Shown: positions 1-8,703 of the stretch, piece after piece
Layout of the letters: each line of letters opens with the position of its first letter
Numbering within the stretch: the first letter of the stretch is position 1
Assembly (NCBI RefSeq): GCF_021032705.1
Contig: NZ_JAHVXI010000003.1
Location: 124,001-188,000, forward strand
Length of the DNA stretch: 64,000 nucleotides
Reading direction: 5' to 3'
DNA from: Psychroserpens luteolus
Lineage (GTDB): Bacteria; Bacteroidota; Bacteroidia; Flavobacteriales; Flavobacteriaceae
The notes under the pieces: generated by a model
The model's input: only the letters and a program-made list of their open reading frames with translations
The model's database searches: none
Told to the model about the DNA's origin: nothing
Made by a program: the position numbers and the translations under genes

Positions 1-2973
1 TGAGGTTGAAACGTCTAGCATTAATTGTAATGGGAATGTTAAGTTAAAATCCCTATGGTAATCGAAAGGTCCCCAATCATTAATTTTTACATGTGTTCGT
101 AGACTCATTTTCTTGTAAATCATTCTGATATCTGCGCCAAAACGATCAATTGTTCTATCACTATCACCATTAGCTTGTCCATTTCCGTAGTAGAAATTAC
201 CAATCAACCCTAATTCTGGGCTAATTTTAGATACCATTCTAGAATGTAGCTCCCATAAGTCGTCAGCAGGTACTGATGTTGGGAATGCAAAAAATGTACG
301 ATTAGCTTGGAAACCAATATGAGCATCCATTGTTGTAGGAAGGTGGCGGAATACAAATCCTAAATTCATTGCAAATTTAGCGTCTTCGGCTCTATCATTA
401 TCCCACGAATACATCCATGTTCCAGGCGTTGGATCGTAGGTAAGTAATAATTCAGCTCCTGTGGTTTCTCTATTACCATTTCTTACCGCGAAAGGATCGC
501 TAATAACATTTCTTAATCTCCCAGGTGCATCACCACCGTTGGGCATAGGGTCAACTAACGGTTTTTGATACATAAAGTTTGGTGCAATTTGAAAATCGCC
601 AATTGTATATGTAAAACCACTTAAAATACTAGACACATTTCCACTACCTGAATCTCTCAATTTCCATCCCGTGAAGGTTTGAGTTTGATCGGCTCCACCA
701 TTAGCAACTAAGCCCATGATAGCACCTTGAGCATACCAATTAAACTTACCACCTCCATAAGTGATTTTTGCTTTAGCACCCCAATTGTCTTTGCCTTGTA
801 CTTGATCTAATACAACTTCTCCGTTGTCGATATCTTGATATGTACTACCATTTAATGGACTTCCACCCCAGATTGCCCCGAGTGTCACTCCTACTTTTCC
901 AAAATCTCTTTCTACAACAAGTGTTGCGCGTTCTGTTGGCCACGCTGGTATAATACCACTTCGCACTTGATTGGCATCCAATACACGTTGACCGTTTTCA
1001 TCAAATTCTAAATCGGTTTCAATATCTCTATGGTATATACCAGTAATTTCATAATTACCAACTTTACGTTGATACTTCAATAAAGCGGTTGGATTAGCTC
1101 CCCACCATAATTGAGGTCCGAATGCCGCTTTTAAACCATTAAGAGATCCTTTACCGTTGAATTCCATCCCAAGTATCTCACCATTATAAATATCTAAGTT
1201 TGGACCATAGTTAGCTTCAGGATACAATCCGAAGAAATCGCCTTCATATCCCCAATGGTAATGCCCAGTTCTGTAAAAACCTTTAATATCAGCATATTTT
1301 GTATTCCATTCGAATTCAGCATTATAAACTCTTAGTCTGTTAAAGTCATCGATTTCTACATCTAAATCATTTCCTCCTTCAACGCCAACAACAGTAATTG
1401 GTCTACCTACATTCTCATAAAATATTTCATCAATTGGGTTTTCTGCTACATTACCCAAAATATTAAAGTTTAAATTAGCTCTCATATTTGGTGCTGGATT
1501 ACCTTCAATTCCAACGAAATACGACTGCATATGATCAAAACCTAATTGATTAGGAAACACATTGGCATTTGGGTCTTCAGTTTCAGGAGTAGTTATCAAA
1601 CTCCCACCTGTACTAAATGTTGTAAAACGAGCACCTAGATTACTAATTCTTATTTTCTGACTTCCGCCGCCTCCTAAAGCAGCTTTATCTCCTCTTGCTC
1701 TGAGTACAGCGTCCATTAATTCAATATTATTAAAGTAATTTGACATGAACTCTGGAGTCATTTCAGGGTTATACGGATCTAATTTATGTACTTCTTTAAG
1801 CGCATAATAAGCAGCTCTAGGATATAATGTGTATAATCCTCTAGCATCTGTTGGTCCTTTTGCACAAATACCAAACCACTCTTCATTCATATTGAGATCA
1901 CCTTCTTTTGCTTGATCTCTACTATATCCTCCATTTGGCCAAACAGCAACATTATCATGAACATCTAAGTTTTCAGTTTGTTTATATTTCCACCAACCAT
2001 CACTGAATTGGAATGTAAAACCACCAATAGAATTATTAGCCTTACCCATTCCAGACGCATTTTCATATATGTCTTTCCAATTTCCAACATTGTAATAGGC
2101 TTGAGAATATTGATCTTCTTGATTATCACGTGCATTAAATGCATCACCACCAAATTCTGCAAATAGGATTGGTAAGTTTAATTTATCCTTAACTTCTTGA
2201 AAAGCATCACCAAACGAAACACCTCTATACATATTAGTACCATATATATCTATATCTGTACACTCATCTTTTACCAAATCTATATACAGTAAATCTCCAT
2301 TACAAATTGCAACTGGATGAGATTGGTCTATAGCCTTAACTTCAAGAGTTGCATCATTGAATGCTTTATATAAAGCGCGAGCTGCTGCAATTTTATTAGG
2401 GTCTTCGGCACCATCAATGGGAATGGCTTCGGTTTCTGCACCAGTCCATGACAAATGATAGTTATTTTCATTACCTATCATATATAATAATAGTCCTGGT
2501 GTATTTTTATAAGTATTTGCCATATCTCTTGCTTCTTTCATCAAGATTTCTCTGGTGGCTTGATCTGCATAATTGGTTTGTGGAGTCCAGGCACCATCAA
2601 TTGTTAAACCATAAGCACCAAACGTAATATTAAGCATCGTGTAGATACCATAGTTTTCATAGATATAGGTAATCCATTTAGGAGGAAGCCCATATGTTCT
2701 TATGGCATTAACTCCCATATTTTTAAGTAATGGCATTTCGCCATCTAGAGCAGCTCTAATAACGTCATCAGACTCTGCCCAAATACCAGCATCTGTAATT
2801 GTTGTCCCAATAGGTACATAATCCCAATTGACACCATTGACCATGAAATCTTTTCCATCCACTTTTAATTTCATTCCGTCATTACTTTTATCAACAACAA
2901 CGTTGTTTGATTGAGCTAAAACTGAAAATGTTACTAGGAAAAGAAAGAGTACAAGAAAATTGTTCTTCATCAT
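1..2973 (-). CDS. Glycoside hydrolase (GH2-type TIM barrel) with C-terminal outer-membrane-like beta-barrel, partial
   Basis: The gene is open at the left edge: the frame runs from the ATG at 2973 through position 1 without a stop, giving 991 codons, so the C-terminus is missing. A signal peptide ending near FSVLAQ is followed by a catalytic region at about residues 30-420. It carries VNAIRTYG, then GNENNY (candidate acid/base Glu) and LFAEFGGDAF (candidate nucleophile Glu), as in clan GH-A TIM barrels and the C-terminal domain of GH2 enzymes. From about residue 480 onward the chain changes to alternating polar/hydrophobic strands rich in Tyr, Trp and Phe with short Asn/Asp/Gly turns, the pattern of an outer-membrane beta-barrel. 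The start could also be the next ATG at 2970. The substrate is not readable; a beta-glucan is a guess. It is probably controlled by the regulator encoded just upstream (3301-6102) through sites at 3165-3298. Confidence 0.75.
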   Translation of the reverse strand, partial: MMKNNFLVLFLFLVTFSVLAQSNNVVVDKSNDGMKLKVDGKDFMVNGVNWDYVPIGTTITDAGIWAESDDVIRAALDGEMPLLKNMGVNAIRTYGLPPKWITYIYENYGIYTMLNITFGAYGLTIDGAWTPQTNYADQATREILMKEARDMANTYKNTPGLLLYMIGNENNYHLSWTGAETEAIPIDGAEDPNKIAAARALYKAFNDATLEVKAIDQSHPVAICNGDLLYIDLVKDECTDIDIYGTNMYRGVSFGDAFQEVKDKLNLPILFAEFGGDAFNARDNQEDQYSQAYYNVGNWKDIYENASGMGKANNSIGGFTFQFSDGWWKYKQTENLDVHDNVAVWPNGGYSRDQAKEGDLNMNEEWFGICAKGPTDARGLYTLYPRAAYYALKEVHKLDPYNPEMTPEFMSNYFNNIELMDAVLRARGDKAALGGGGSQKIRISNLGARFTTFSTGGSLITTPETEDPNANVFPNQLGFDHMQSYFVGIEGNPAPNMRANLNFNILGNVAENPIDEIFYENVGRPITVVGVEGGNDLDVEIDDFNRLRVYNAEFEWNTKYADIKGFYRTGHYHWGYEGDFFGLYPEANYGPNLDIYNGEILGMEFNGKGSLNGLKAAFGPQLWWGANPTALLKYQRKVGNYEITGIYHRDIETDLEFDENGQRVLDANQVRSGIIPAWPTERATLVVERDFGKVGVTLGAIWGGSPLNGSTYQDIDNGEVVLDQVQGKDNWGAKAKITYGGGKFNWYAQGAIMGLVANGGADQTQTFTGWKLRDSGSGNVSSILSGFTYTIGDFQIAPNFMYQKPLVDPMPNGGDAPGRLRNVISDPFAVRNGNRETTGAELLLTYDPTPGTWMYSWDNDRAEDAKFAMNLGFVFRHLPTTMDAHIGFQANRTFFAFPTSVPADDLWELHSRMVSKISPELGLIGNFYYGNGQANGDSDRTIDRFGADIRMIYKKMSLRTHVKINDWGPFDYHRDFNLTFPLQLMLDVSTS

Positions 2974-3164
2974 TTAGTTGTTTTTAAGTTAGTAATTAAA
3001 GGATTGGGCTTTATGGTTTTGATTAAAAACCTCTTCATTTCAATTTGGAAAATCTTACCACACCTTTTTAGGATACTTGATAGGTAAATGTAATCCTACA
3101 TATTAATAAAATGCTAAAAATGACCTCAACAAAAAACATACATCGTAAAAAAAACGTCCATTTT

Positions 3165-3298
3165 TTGCGAAATACGCAGTTATCGTTCTGTTTAACACAT
3201 ATTAAAACTACGTTAAACAATACAACTACAACGATGTAATTTGTTAAAAAAACCTAAATGTATAGGAATTGTATAGGTGAAATAGCCAAGTGTATAGT
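3165..3298 (-). promoter_or_regulatory. Regulatory region of the glycosidase gene, shared with the susC promoter
   Basis: The 327-base gap 2974-3300 holds no gene. It contains three blocks also found upstream of susC in the same order. TTGCGAAATAC lies at 3165-3175. ACAACTACAACGATGTA lies at 3222-3238 and includes the dyad CTACA-N4-TGTA(A/G). TGTATAGGTGA lies at 3270-3280. Block offsets are 57 and 48 bp here and 58 and 44 bp at susC. TGTATAG occurs three times (3259, 3270, 3291), at spacings of 11 and 21 bp, close to helical phase. On the minus strand the dyad lies about 60 bp upstream of GTATTTCGCAA, which could be a -7-like element. Binding by the neighbouring LuxR-type regulator is inferred. 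Confidence 0.6.
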
Positions 3299-3300
3299 GA

Positions 3301-6102
3301 CTAAATTTCTAGAATATAATTTGTTAAGCTAGACTCGTGTGGTAATTCCATTTTTTTTCGAAGTCTATAGCGTTTAACTTCTACACTTCGTGATGAAATA
3401 TTTAGTAAAGGAGCGATTTCTTTTGAAGACAGATTTAACCGCAAATATGCACAAAGTTTAAGATCATTAGGTGTTAATGACGGATGTTTTGCCTTTACTT
3501 TTTTCAAGAAATCCTTATCAGCATTATTAAATGCCTCTTCAAAAAATTTCCAATCGTCTGTATTGTTTAGGTTTTTATCAATAATCTTAATCACTGGATT
3601 TAAACCTTCAGTTTCATTGACACTTTTGAGTTCTTCTTTGATGTTATTTAAAAACTCGTTCTTTTTAATTAGACTCATAGTTGATATAGCCAGCTCACGA
3701 TTTTTATTATCTATATCTTGTTTTAACTGCTCATTTCTTAACGACATCAGTTGTTGTTCATTCTCTAATTCTTTAAGCTCTAATTCTCGCTCGGCTTCTA
3801 TAATTAGCTTCTCTTTCTGTTTCTTATAATTTCTTTTATAAACGTTATGCATAATAATTGAGAACGTCATTATTGACAGTACATAAAGAAAAACCATAAA
3901 ATTGGACAAGTACCATGGTTTATCTATCGTGAATGAGTATTCGGCCACATTATCAGTCATTTGATTACCTACTCTACCTCTTACATAAAACGTATAGTCA
4001 CCAAAAGGCAAATTTTTAAATAATTCTGAAGGAGAACTGGACCATGAGCTCCATTTATTGTAGTTTCCATCAAGTCTATATTGATATTCAGACTCTAGAA
4101 ATTTATCAAATTCGGCAATACTATATGTAAATCCGAAATTATTATTCTTATTATGAAACTCACTTTTAGTAGTAGGTTCTATCATTTTACTCTCAGAATC
4201 CAATGCATAATTAGATATGGAGTTGATTTCTATACGGTAGGATTGGTTTCTCATCTTAGACAAGTCTACAATAATATATCCCGATGATGTTCCAATAAGA
4301 TATTCTTGATTGTCAATAGGAATAATATTTTCATAGCCTGTTAAACTCTCCCTTAACTCACTAGATAATGGTATTCTATTAATTTGTGGTGTATCACTAA
4401 GGAGTCCAGGCGATATATAATTGACATTTCTTTTTGAAAAACTCCAAAGTTTATTAGGCGTATTGACCAATTTACCTGATACATACGTTTCTGTATTATA
4501 AACCTTACTTAAGATGGTGTCTTTTTGAAATGAATTAGATGAAACATCGTAAGAATAAATCCCTTGACTGTAGGCATACAATACATCTGAATTATATTTA
4601 ATCAAACTAGAGTGCAGTCCTTTTTTAACAGAACTTTCCTTTTTCACCTTCAATACTTTAGTGTAATCATCATTAATATCCAATTTAAAAACGCCTTTAT
4701 ACTCATGACTTACAAACACCTGACTACTATCGAGTAGTTCAAAAAATTTAGATGAGATATCAAACCCGTCAATCTTATTTCTAAACTGCCATTCATTATT
4801 AACCTTTTGTAAAACGCTTAAACCAGCATAACTCCCTTTCAACAATAAATCTTCATTATTAGGCACTTGTTTTATTCTCCAAGTCCCATCAATATCTGAT
4901 ATTTCCTGTATACCTGTTTCGTTAATTACGAAAGTTCCAAGGTCATGACCACAAAAGAGTGTGTTATCATAAACTTCTAGACACCAGACCTGACCTTTGG
5001 TACCATCTACAAGTTTAAATTCTTCTAAAGAGTTGAGAGGTTTAACAAAAAGTCCTTGATTTGTCCCTAAATACAATTTATCATCATAGACTTTTGCTGC
5101 ATGTACAGCACCCAATTGACCTTTTTTATCATCATATACTCTAAATGGTGATGAACTATTAATACAATTAATTCCATTATCTAAGCCCAACCATATATTA
5201 TCGTTCTTATCTTCAAAAACAGAAAGCACTGTATTATTTGACAGTCCGTTATTTTGATTCAATGCATACGATATGTTTCCTTCTTTATTAAGATTAATAA
5301 TTCCGTTGGAAATCGTGCCAATTGCAAAACTTCCATCCTCTAGCCTAACACTGCTATATACTGTAAGATTTGAAATGATGTCATTGGCTGGTATATTCCA
5401 TTTAGACAATTGGTCATTATCATATACAAAAAATCCTTTTTGATTAGTTTGTATGATAAATTGGCCATCGATATTAAAAATATTTATAATTCTGTTAGAT
5501 TTTAGAATATCATCATCTGAAAACAATGTTTCTTTACCATTTTCGATTTTAAATATTCCTTGATCCAATTTTTGATAATAAATAGTATTATTGACCTCAA
5601 CCATCTTAGTCAAGGTTGTTTCAGAACTAATAATTTTGAATTCTTTCGAATTTGTATCATAACTATAGAGTCTATCTAAAGATTGAAATATTATAAACTT
5701 GTCTAAAGCTATAATATTCCAAACCTGTTCATCTTCAATCATTGGAGATGGAAGATCTTTAGATAATGACGTATAGGTTAATTGATTAAAACTATTACGT
5801 TCCCAATAGCCGAACTCCATGTAACAGCCTGTATATATTTTATCTCCAACAGCTTTAACCGAACGCAATATGGTTTGATTAGGAGTTTCATATAACTTCC
5901 ATTCGGCGCCATTAAACTCTAATAGACCAATATTATTAGCAACATAGATGTAATCATTGTCGGATTGAGTAATAGACCAATTTTGAGTTTCGGCCTTGTA
6001 AACATCGGGTGGATAGATTTGTATAGGTAGGATTTCCTGCGCACTAGCAAGAACACCTATTGAAAAACTGATAAAAATTAGTACATTTCGAATTATTGAC
6101 AT
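3301..6102 (-). CDS. Membrane-spanning propeller/Y_Y_Y/LuxR-type transcriptional regulator
   Basis: A 933-aa one-component-style sensor and regulator. The N-terminal hydrophobic segment is a signal peptide. Residues about 25-640 form a two-component-regulator-type beta-propeller (repeated blocks such as NIWLGLDNGIN), expected in the periplasm. A Y_Y_Y domain follows at about 690-745 (YQYRLDGNYNKWSSW). A membrane helix lies near 752-775, then a charged coiled coil near 785-850, then a LuxR-type helix-turn-helix at about 870-933 (LNLSSKEIAPLLNISSRSVE). There is no histidine kinase, receiver or AraC domain, so it differs from hybrid two-component systems and resembles other flavobacterial glycan regulators. 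It lies directly upstream of the glycosidase gene, same strand. It probably senses a glycan fragment and activates the glycosidase and the distant susCD operon; this is inferred from shared promoter blocks. The ligand is unknown. Confidence 0.85.
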   Translation of the reverse strand: MSIIRNVLIFISFSIGVLASAQEILPIQIYPPDVYKAETQNWSITQSDNDYIYVANNIGLLEFNGAEWKLYETPNQTILRSVKAVGDKIYTGCYMEFGYWERNSFNQLTYTSLSKDLPSPMIEDEQVWNIIALDKFIIFQSLDRLYSYDTNSKEFKIISSETTLTKMVEVNNTIYYQKLDQGIFKIENGKETLFSDDDILKSNRIINIFNIDGQFIIQTNQKGFFVYDNDQLSKWNIPANDIISNLTVYSSVRLEDGSFAIGTISNGIINLNKEGNISYALNQNNGLSNNTVLSVFEDKNDNIWLGLDNGINCINSSSPFRVYDDKKGQLGAVHAAKVYDDKLYLGTNQGLFVKPLNSLEEFKLVDGTKGQVWCLEVYDNTLFCGHDLGTFVINETGIQEISDIDGTWRIKQVPNNEDLLLKGSYAGLSVLQKVNNEWQFRNKIDGFDISSKFFELLDSSQVFVSHEYKGVFKLDINDDYTKVLKVKKESSVKKGLHSSLIKYNSDVLYAYSQGIYSYDVSSNSFQKDTILSKVYNTETYVSGKLVNTPNKLWSFSKRNVNYISPGLLSDTPQINRIPLSSELRESLTGYENIIPIDNQEYLIGTSSGYIIVDLSKMRNQSYRIEINSISNYALDSESKMIEPTTKSEFHNKNNNFGFTYSIAEFDKFLESEYQYRLDGNYNKWSSWSSSPSELFKNLPFGDYTFYVRGRVGNQMTDNVAEYSFTIDKPWYLSNFMVFLYVLSIMTFSIIMHNVYKRNYKKQKEKLIIEAERELELKELENEQQLMSLRNEQLKQDIDNKNRELAISTMSLIKKNEFLNNIKEELKSVNETEGLNPVIKIIDKNLNNTDDWKFFEEAFNNADKDFLKKVKAKHPSLTPNDLKLCAYLRLNLSSKEIAPLLNISSRSVEVKRYRLRKKMELPHESSLTNYILEI

Positions 6103-6171
6103 CTGTAGCTAGAAAATTGAATTGTGTACAATATACGATTTTGTATGGTTTATATAAATAGTAAATTACAA

Positions 6172-6179
6172 CCTATACA
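6172..6179 (-). promoter_or_regulatory. Possible autoregulatory box upstream of the LuxR-type regulator
   Basis: CCTATACA, the reverse complement of the TGTATAGG box repeated near the glycosidase and susC promoters, lies about 70 bp upstream of the regulator start. A related TTGTATGG is at 6141-6148. The site is short and in AT-rich DNA, so chance occurrence is possible. The dyad CTACA-N4-TGTAG is absent here. Confidence 0.25.
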
Positions 6180-6216
6180 AATGATTTTCGTCATAAATCA
6201 ATTTTAGCAAATAAAA

Positions 6217-7662
6217 TTAATGCCTTAACTGTTCAGCTATTTTATGTTCAAATTCTAAGAATTGTTCATTTAATGTATTTAGAGATTTCTTCTTATCATT
6301 CTCATTCATGAATGAATAATGTATACTGTTATAGACATACTCTTTTATTTTTTCGTACGAAGGTTTATAAGTAGAAGCCAATAGCATATATTCATTAGAT
6401 AAATTATTTCTTGAGACACCAGAGTCATCAGTTGAAATAACCAAAGGCACCTCAAAACTAGAGTAAATTAAATACGGATGTTCTCTCCCTTCAACACCAA
6501 GTATAAATTTATTACTTGTTAAATTTATTTCAATTGCCGATTGGTCCTTTAATTTTGATAATAATTCGTAAGAATCTTTTTCGTATGGTAAATCAACTCC
6601 ATGACCTATTCGCTGAGCTTGAGCTATGTCTAAGGCTTGGTTAATGTGAAATAATAGATTTTTAGGTCTCACCATCCCTGAAGTCAATTCTCCTGCGTGT
6701 AAAGCTCTATTAACATCTGGATGTTTTCTTTTTAGATAATTGAACATTTGCATGTGCAGTGTATAGTCTTTAAGAGCAGTATGATTATTCTCAGGAGCTA
6801 CAATATTAACACCTACCAGTAGCGGTGATTTTGTAGCTGCAACATATGCCGAAAGAAGGTCTGTATATACTTGTAACGGCTCTAATACCCTAACACCATA
6901 GCTTTGAAATCGCATTGTGAAATTTTCAGTATCTATACCATTATGATCTTTTGTGAACTTATCTACAAACTCAACAATCTCCTCATCAAACGATTTATTA
7001 TTAAAATATATCGAGTCTATATCTTTCAATATGTTATCAACTTCTTGCTGAGTTTTTGCCTTTCTTAATAAGGCATTAAAATTATTATCTACAGAAAAAT
7101 AGTCCTCACTAGATACGCCAACAGCACTTAGCATAGTCTCTATATATGAGACATTTTCGTTAATGGCTCTTTCTTTTAATATATTAAGTCCTACATCCAT
7201 ATATTCATCGGAAACAGCTCCGAAATAACCAAAAGTGTTGAAAAACTGTAAATCTGGCGGTTGTTCAGAATGATTATGATTACCAAAATCTAAATCAGAC
7301 CACAGCTCTAATAATTGTCTATAAAGCATTGTATTCTCTATAACTTCGTCTACTGTAAGTAATTTGCAGGTTTCAGCTTTAGTTTTGTCAGTAATTATTT
7401 TTAAACTACAACTATCAATTCTCCAATCTTTCTGTTTTACCCAATTCAAATAAGTTTCAGCATATATAGATCCAGTATAATGATGATGAATATCCCCACC
7501 TTTGGGCATGTTAGTAAAAAATTGATTAAGCTTTGCAATGTCATTCTTTTCTATCATCATTTCATAGAACTCAGATGTCGCCTCAAAATCAGATTTTTCT
7601 TTAGGCTTATTACAGCTTAATATGCAAAGGCAAAAACTTAATAATACAATAGTGTTTTTCAT
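6217..7662 (-). CDS. Adenosine deaminase family lipoprotein
   Basis: A 481-aa amidohydrolase-fold protein predicted to deaminate adenosine (or a related nucleoside) to inosine. The N-terminus is a lipoprotein signal with lipobox ILSC, so it should sit in the periplasm or on the cell surface. The full catalytic set of the adenosine deaminase family is visible: the metal-binding PKGGDIHHHYTGS near residue 55, HAGE near 315, RIGHG near 340 and STDDSG near 405. The length exceeds cytosolic adenosine deaminases (about 330-350 aa) and resembles the secreted ADGF/CECR1-type group. It is the last gene of a five-gene operon, 37 bp after the nucleoside-hydrolase-like gene. The deaminase family call is strong; exact substrate and localisation are inferred. 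Confidence 0.85.
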   Translation of the reverse strand: MKNTIVLLSFCLCILSCNKPKEKSDFEATSEFYEMMIEKNDIAKLNQFFTNMPKGGDIHHHYTGSIYAETYLNWVKQKDWRIDSCSLKIITDKTKAETCKLLTVDEVIENTMLYRQLLELWSDLDFGNHNHSEQPPDLQFFNTFGYFGAVSDEYMDVGLNILKERAINENVSYIETMLSAVGVSSEDYFSVDNNFNALLRKAKTQQEVDNILKDIDSIYFNNKSFDEEIVEFVDKFTKDHNGIDTENFTMRFQSYGVRVLEPLQVYTDLLSAYVAATKSPLLVGVNIVAPENNHTALKDYTLHMQMFNYLKRKHPDVNRALHAGELTSGMVRPKNLLFHINQALDIAQAQRIGHGVDLPYEKDSYELLSKLKDQSAIEINLTSNKFILGVEGREHPYLIYSSFEVPLVISTDDSGVSRNNLSNEYMLLASTYKPSYEKIKEYVYNSIHYSFMNENDKKKSLNTLNEQFLEFEHKIAEQLRH

Positions 7663-7699
7663 AAGATTGGTTTATTTTTTTACAGCTACTGCAATAGCT

Positions 7700-8683
7700 C
7701 TAAACATTCATTTTTAATTGTCCCAAAACATAATCATAAAATGCATCTGAATTTTTCATATTGAAATACACAGATTGGGGGTTTCTATTTTCCATTTGAT
7801 GGATCCAACCTTGAGTATCATTGCCCCATTCGTCTATTGTTAATGATATTTCTTCAGGATCAGCAAATATTGTACTTGCAGAAGTTCCTAAAAAACAAGT
7901 GGCTAAAGTGTTCCACATTTCATAAAATGGTTCATCCTTAACCAAGCCATAGGCCTCGCTAACAAATTGTGACAGATTATACGTCTTTGCTTGAGAAGCC
8001 AAAGCTGTTTTGAATTTATCAGTAATCTTTGCTTTATCTGTGATATCTAAAGGAAACATATGCACACCACTAAACCGATCGAACATTTCGTTAACAGCAA
8101 AAGGGTCCCAAAACGCATTCCATTCGGCTTTATCATTTGCTATTTCTCGTGGTATAGACACTGTTTTGTCATAGAGATTTCCTTTAACAAATATCGCTCC
8201 ACCCATCCAAATAACATCTTTAATACCTTTAATAAGTTCTGGGCGTTTTTTTAGAACGTTAGTAATTGCCGTAATTGGACCTGTTGCTAATACAACCACA
8301 GGGTCTTGCATTATCATTGCTTCCAATAATAATGTCTCTATCATTTCTTCTCCCGATTGATAAGGAGGTTCTACATGGCTTTTATAAGGATATAGAGATT
8401 CTATGGTTCCCATGGTAATACAATCTTTTCGATAAGCCCATGGGAAAGCATTCCATCCACGCGACATGCTTAAGGTTAATGGAATGCCTTTTTTATCTAA
8501 ACCGAGAAATTGGTGGACCTTACTTGATGTGTCCATAGCAGGAGTTGCAATACAATCTGCATTTGTTACTACGATACCTTTTATTTCAATATTTGGCATT
8601 GAGCTTAGTACTGCAGTTGAAACAAAATCATCTATAGCGGCACTATGGTTAAAAATTACTGGTGTTGGTTTTGATGTTGTCAT
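7700..8683 (-). CDS. Nucleoside-hydrolase-like protein with altered calcium site
   Basis: A 327-aa member of the inosine/uridine-preferring nucleoside hydrolase family by its middle region: VVLATGPITAIT, DVIWMGGA, AEWNAFWDP and FPLDITDKAKIT all match. The usual N-terminal calcium and catalytic motif DxDxGxDD reads NHSAAIDD (residues 12-19), so the catalytic Asp (D10 in the Crithidia enzyme) is Ser14. The C-terminal HD motif (H241-D242) reads WN (codons at 7910-7915). Three key positions are therefore changed while the last two Asp of the first motif are kept. No signal peptide is seen, so it is probably cytoplasmic. It lies 20 bp after the xanthine-dehydrogenase-like gene and 37 bp before the adenosine deaminase. 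It may use a different substrate or have a non-hydrolytic role; plain ribohydrolase activity is doubtful. Confidence 0.75.
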   Translation of the reverse strand: MTTSKPTPVIFNHSAAIDDFVSTAVLSSMPNIEIKGIVVTNADCIATPAMDTSSKVHQFLGLDKKGIPLTLSMSRGWNAFPWAYRKDCITMGTIESLYPYKSHVEPPYQSGEEMIETLLLEAMIMQDPVVVLATGPITAITNVLKKRPELIKGIKDVIWMGGAIFVKGNLYDKTVSIPREIANDKAEWNAFWDPFAVNEMFDRFSGVHMFPLDITDKAKITDKFKTALASQAKTYNLSQFVSEAYGLVKDEPFYEMWNTLATCFLGTSASTIFADPEEISLTIDEWGNDTQGWIHQMENRNPQSVYFNMKNSDAFYDYVLGQLKMNV

Positions 8684-8703
8684 ATCTTTATTTTTACAAA
8701 TGT

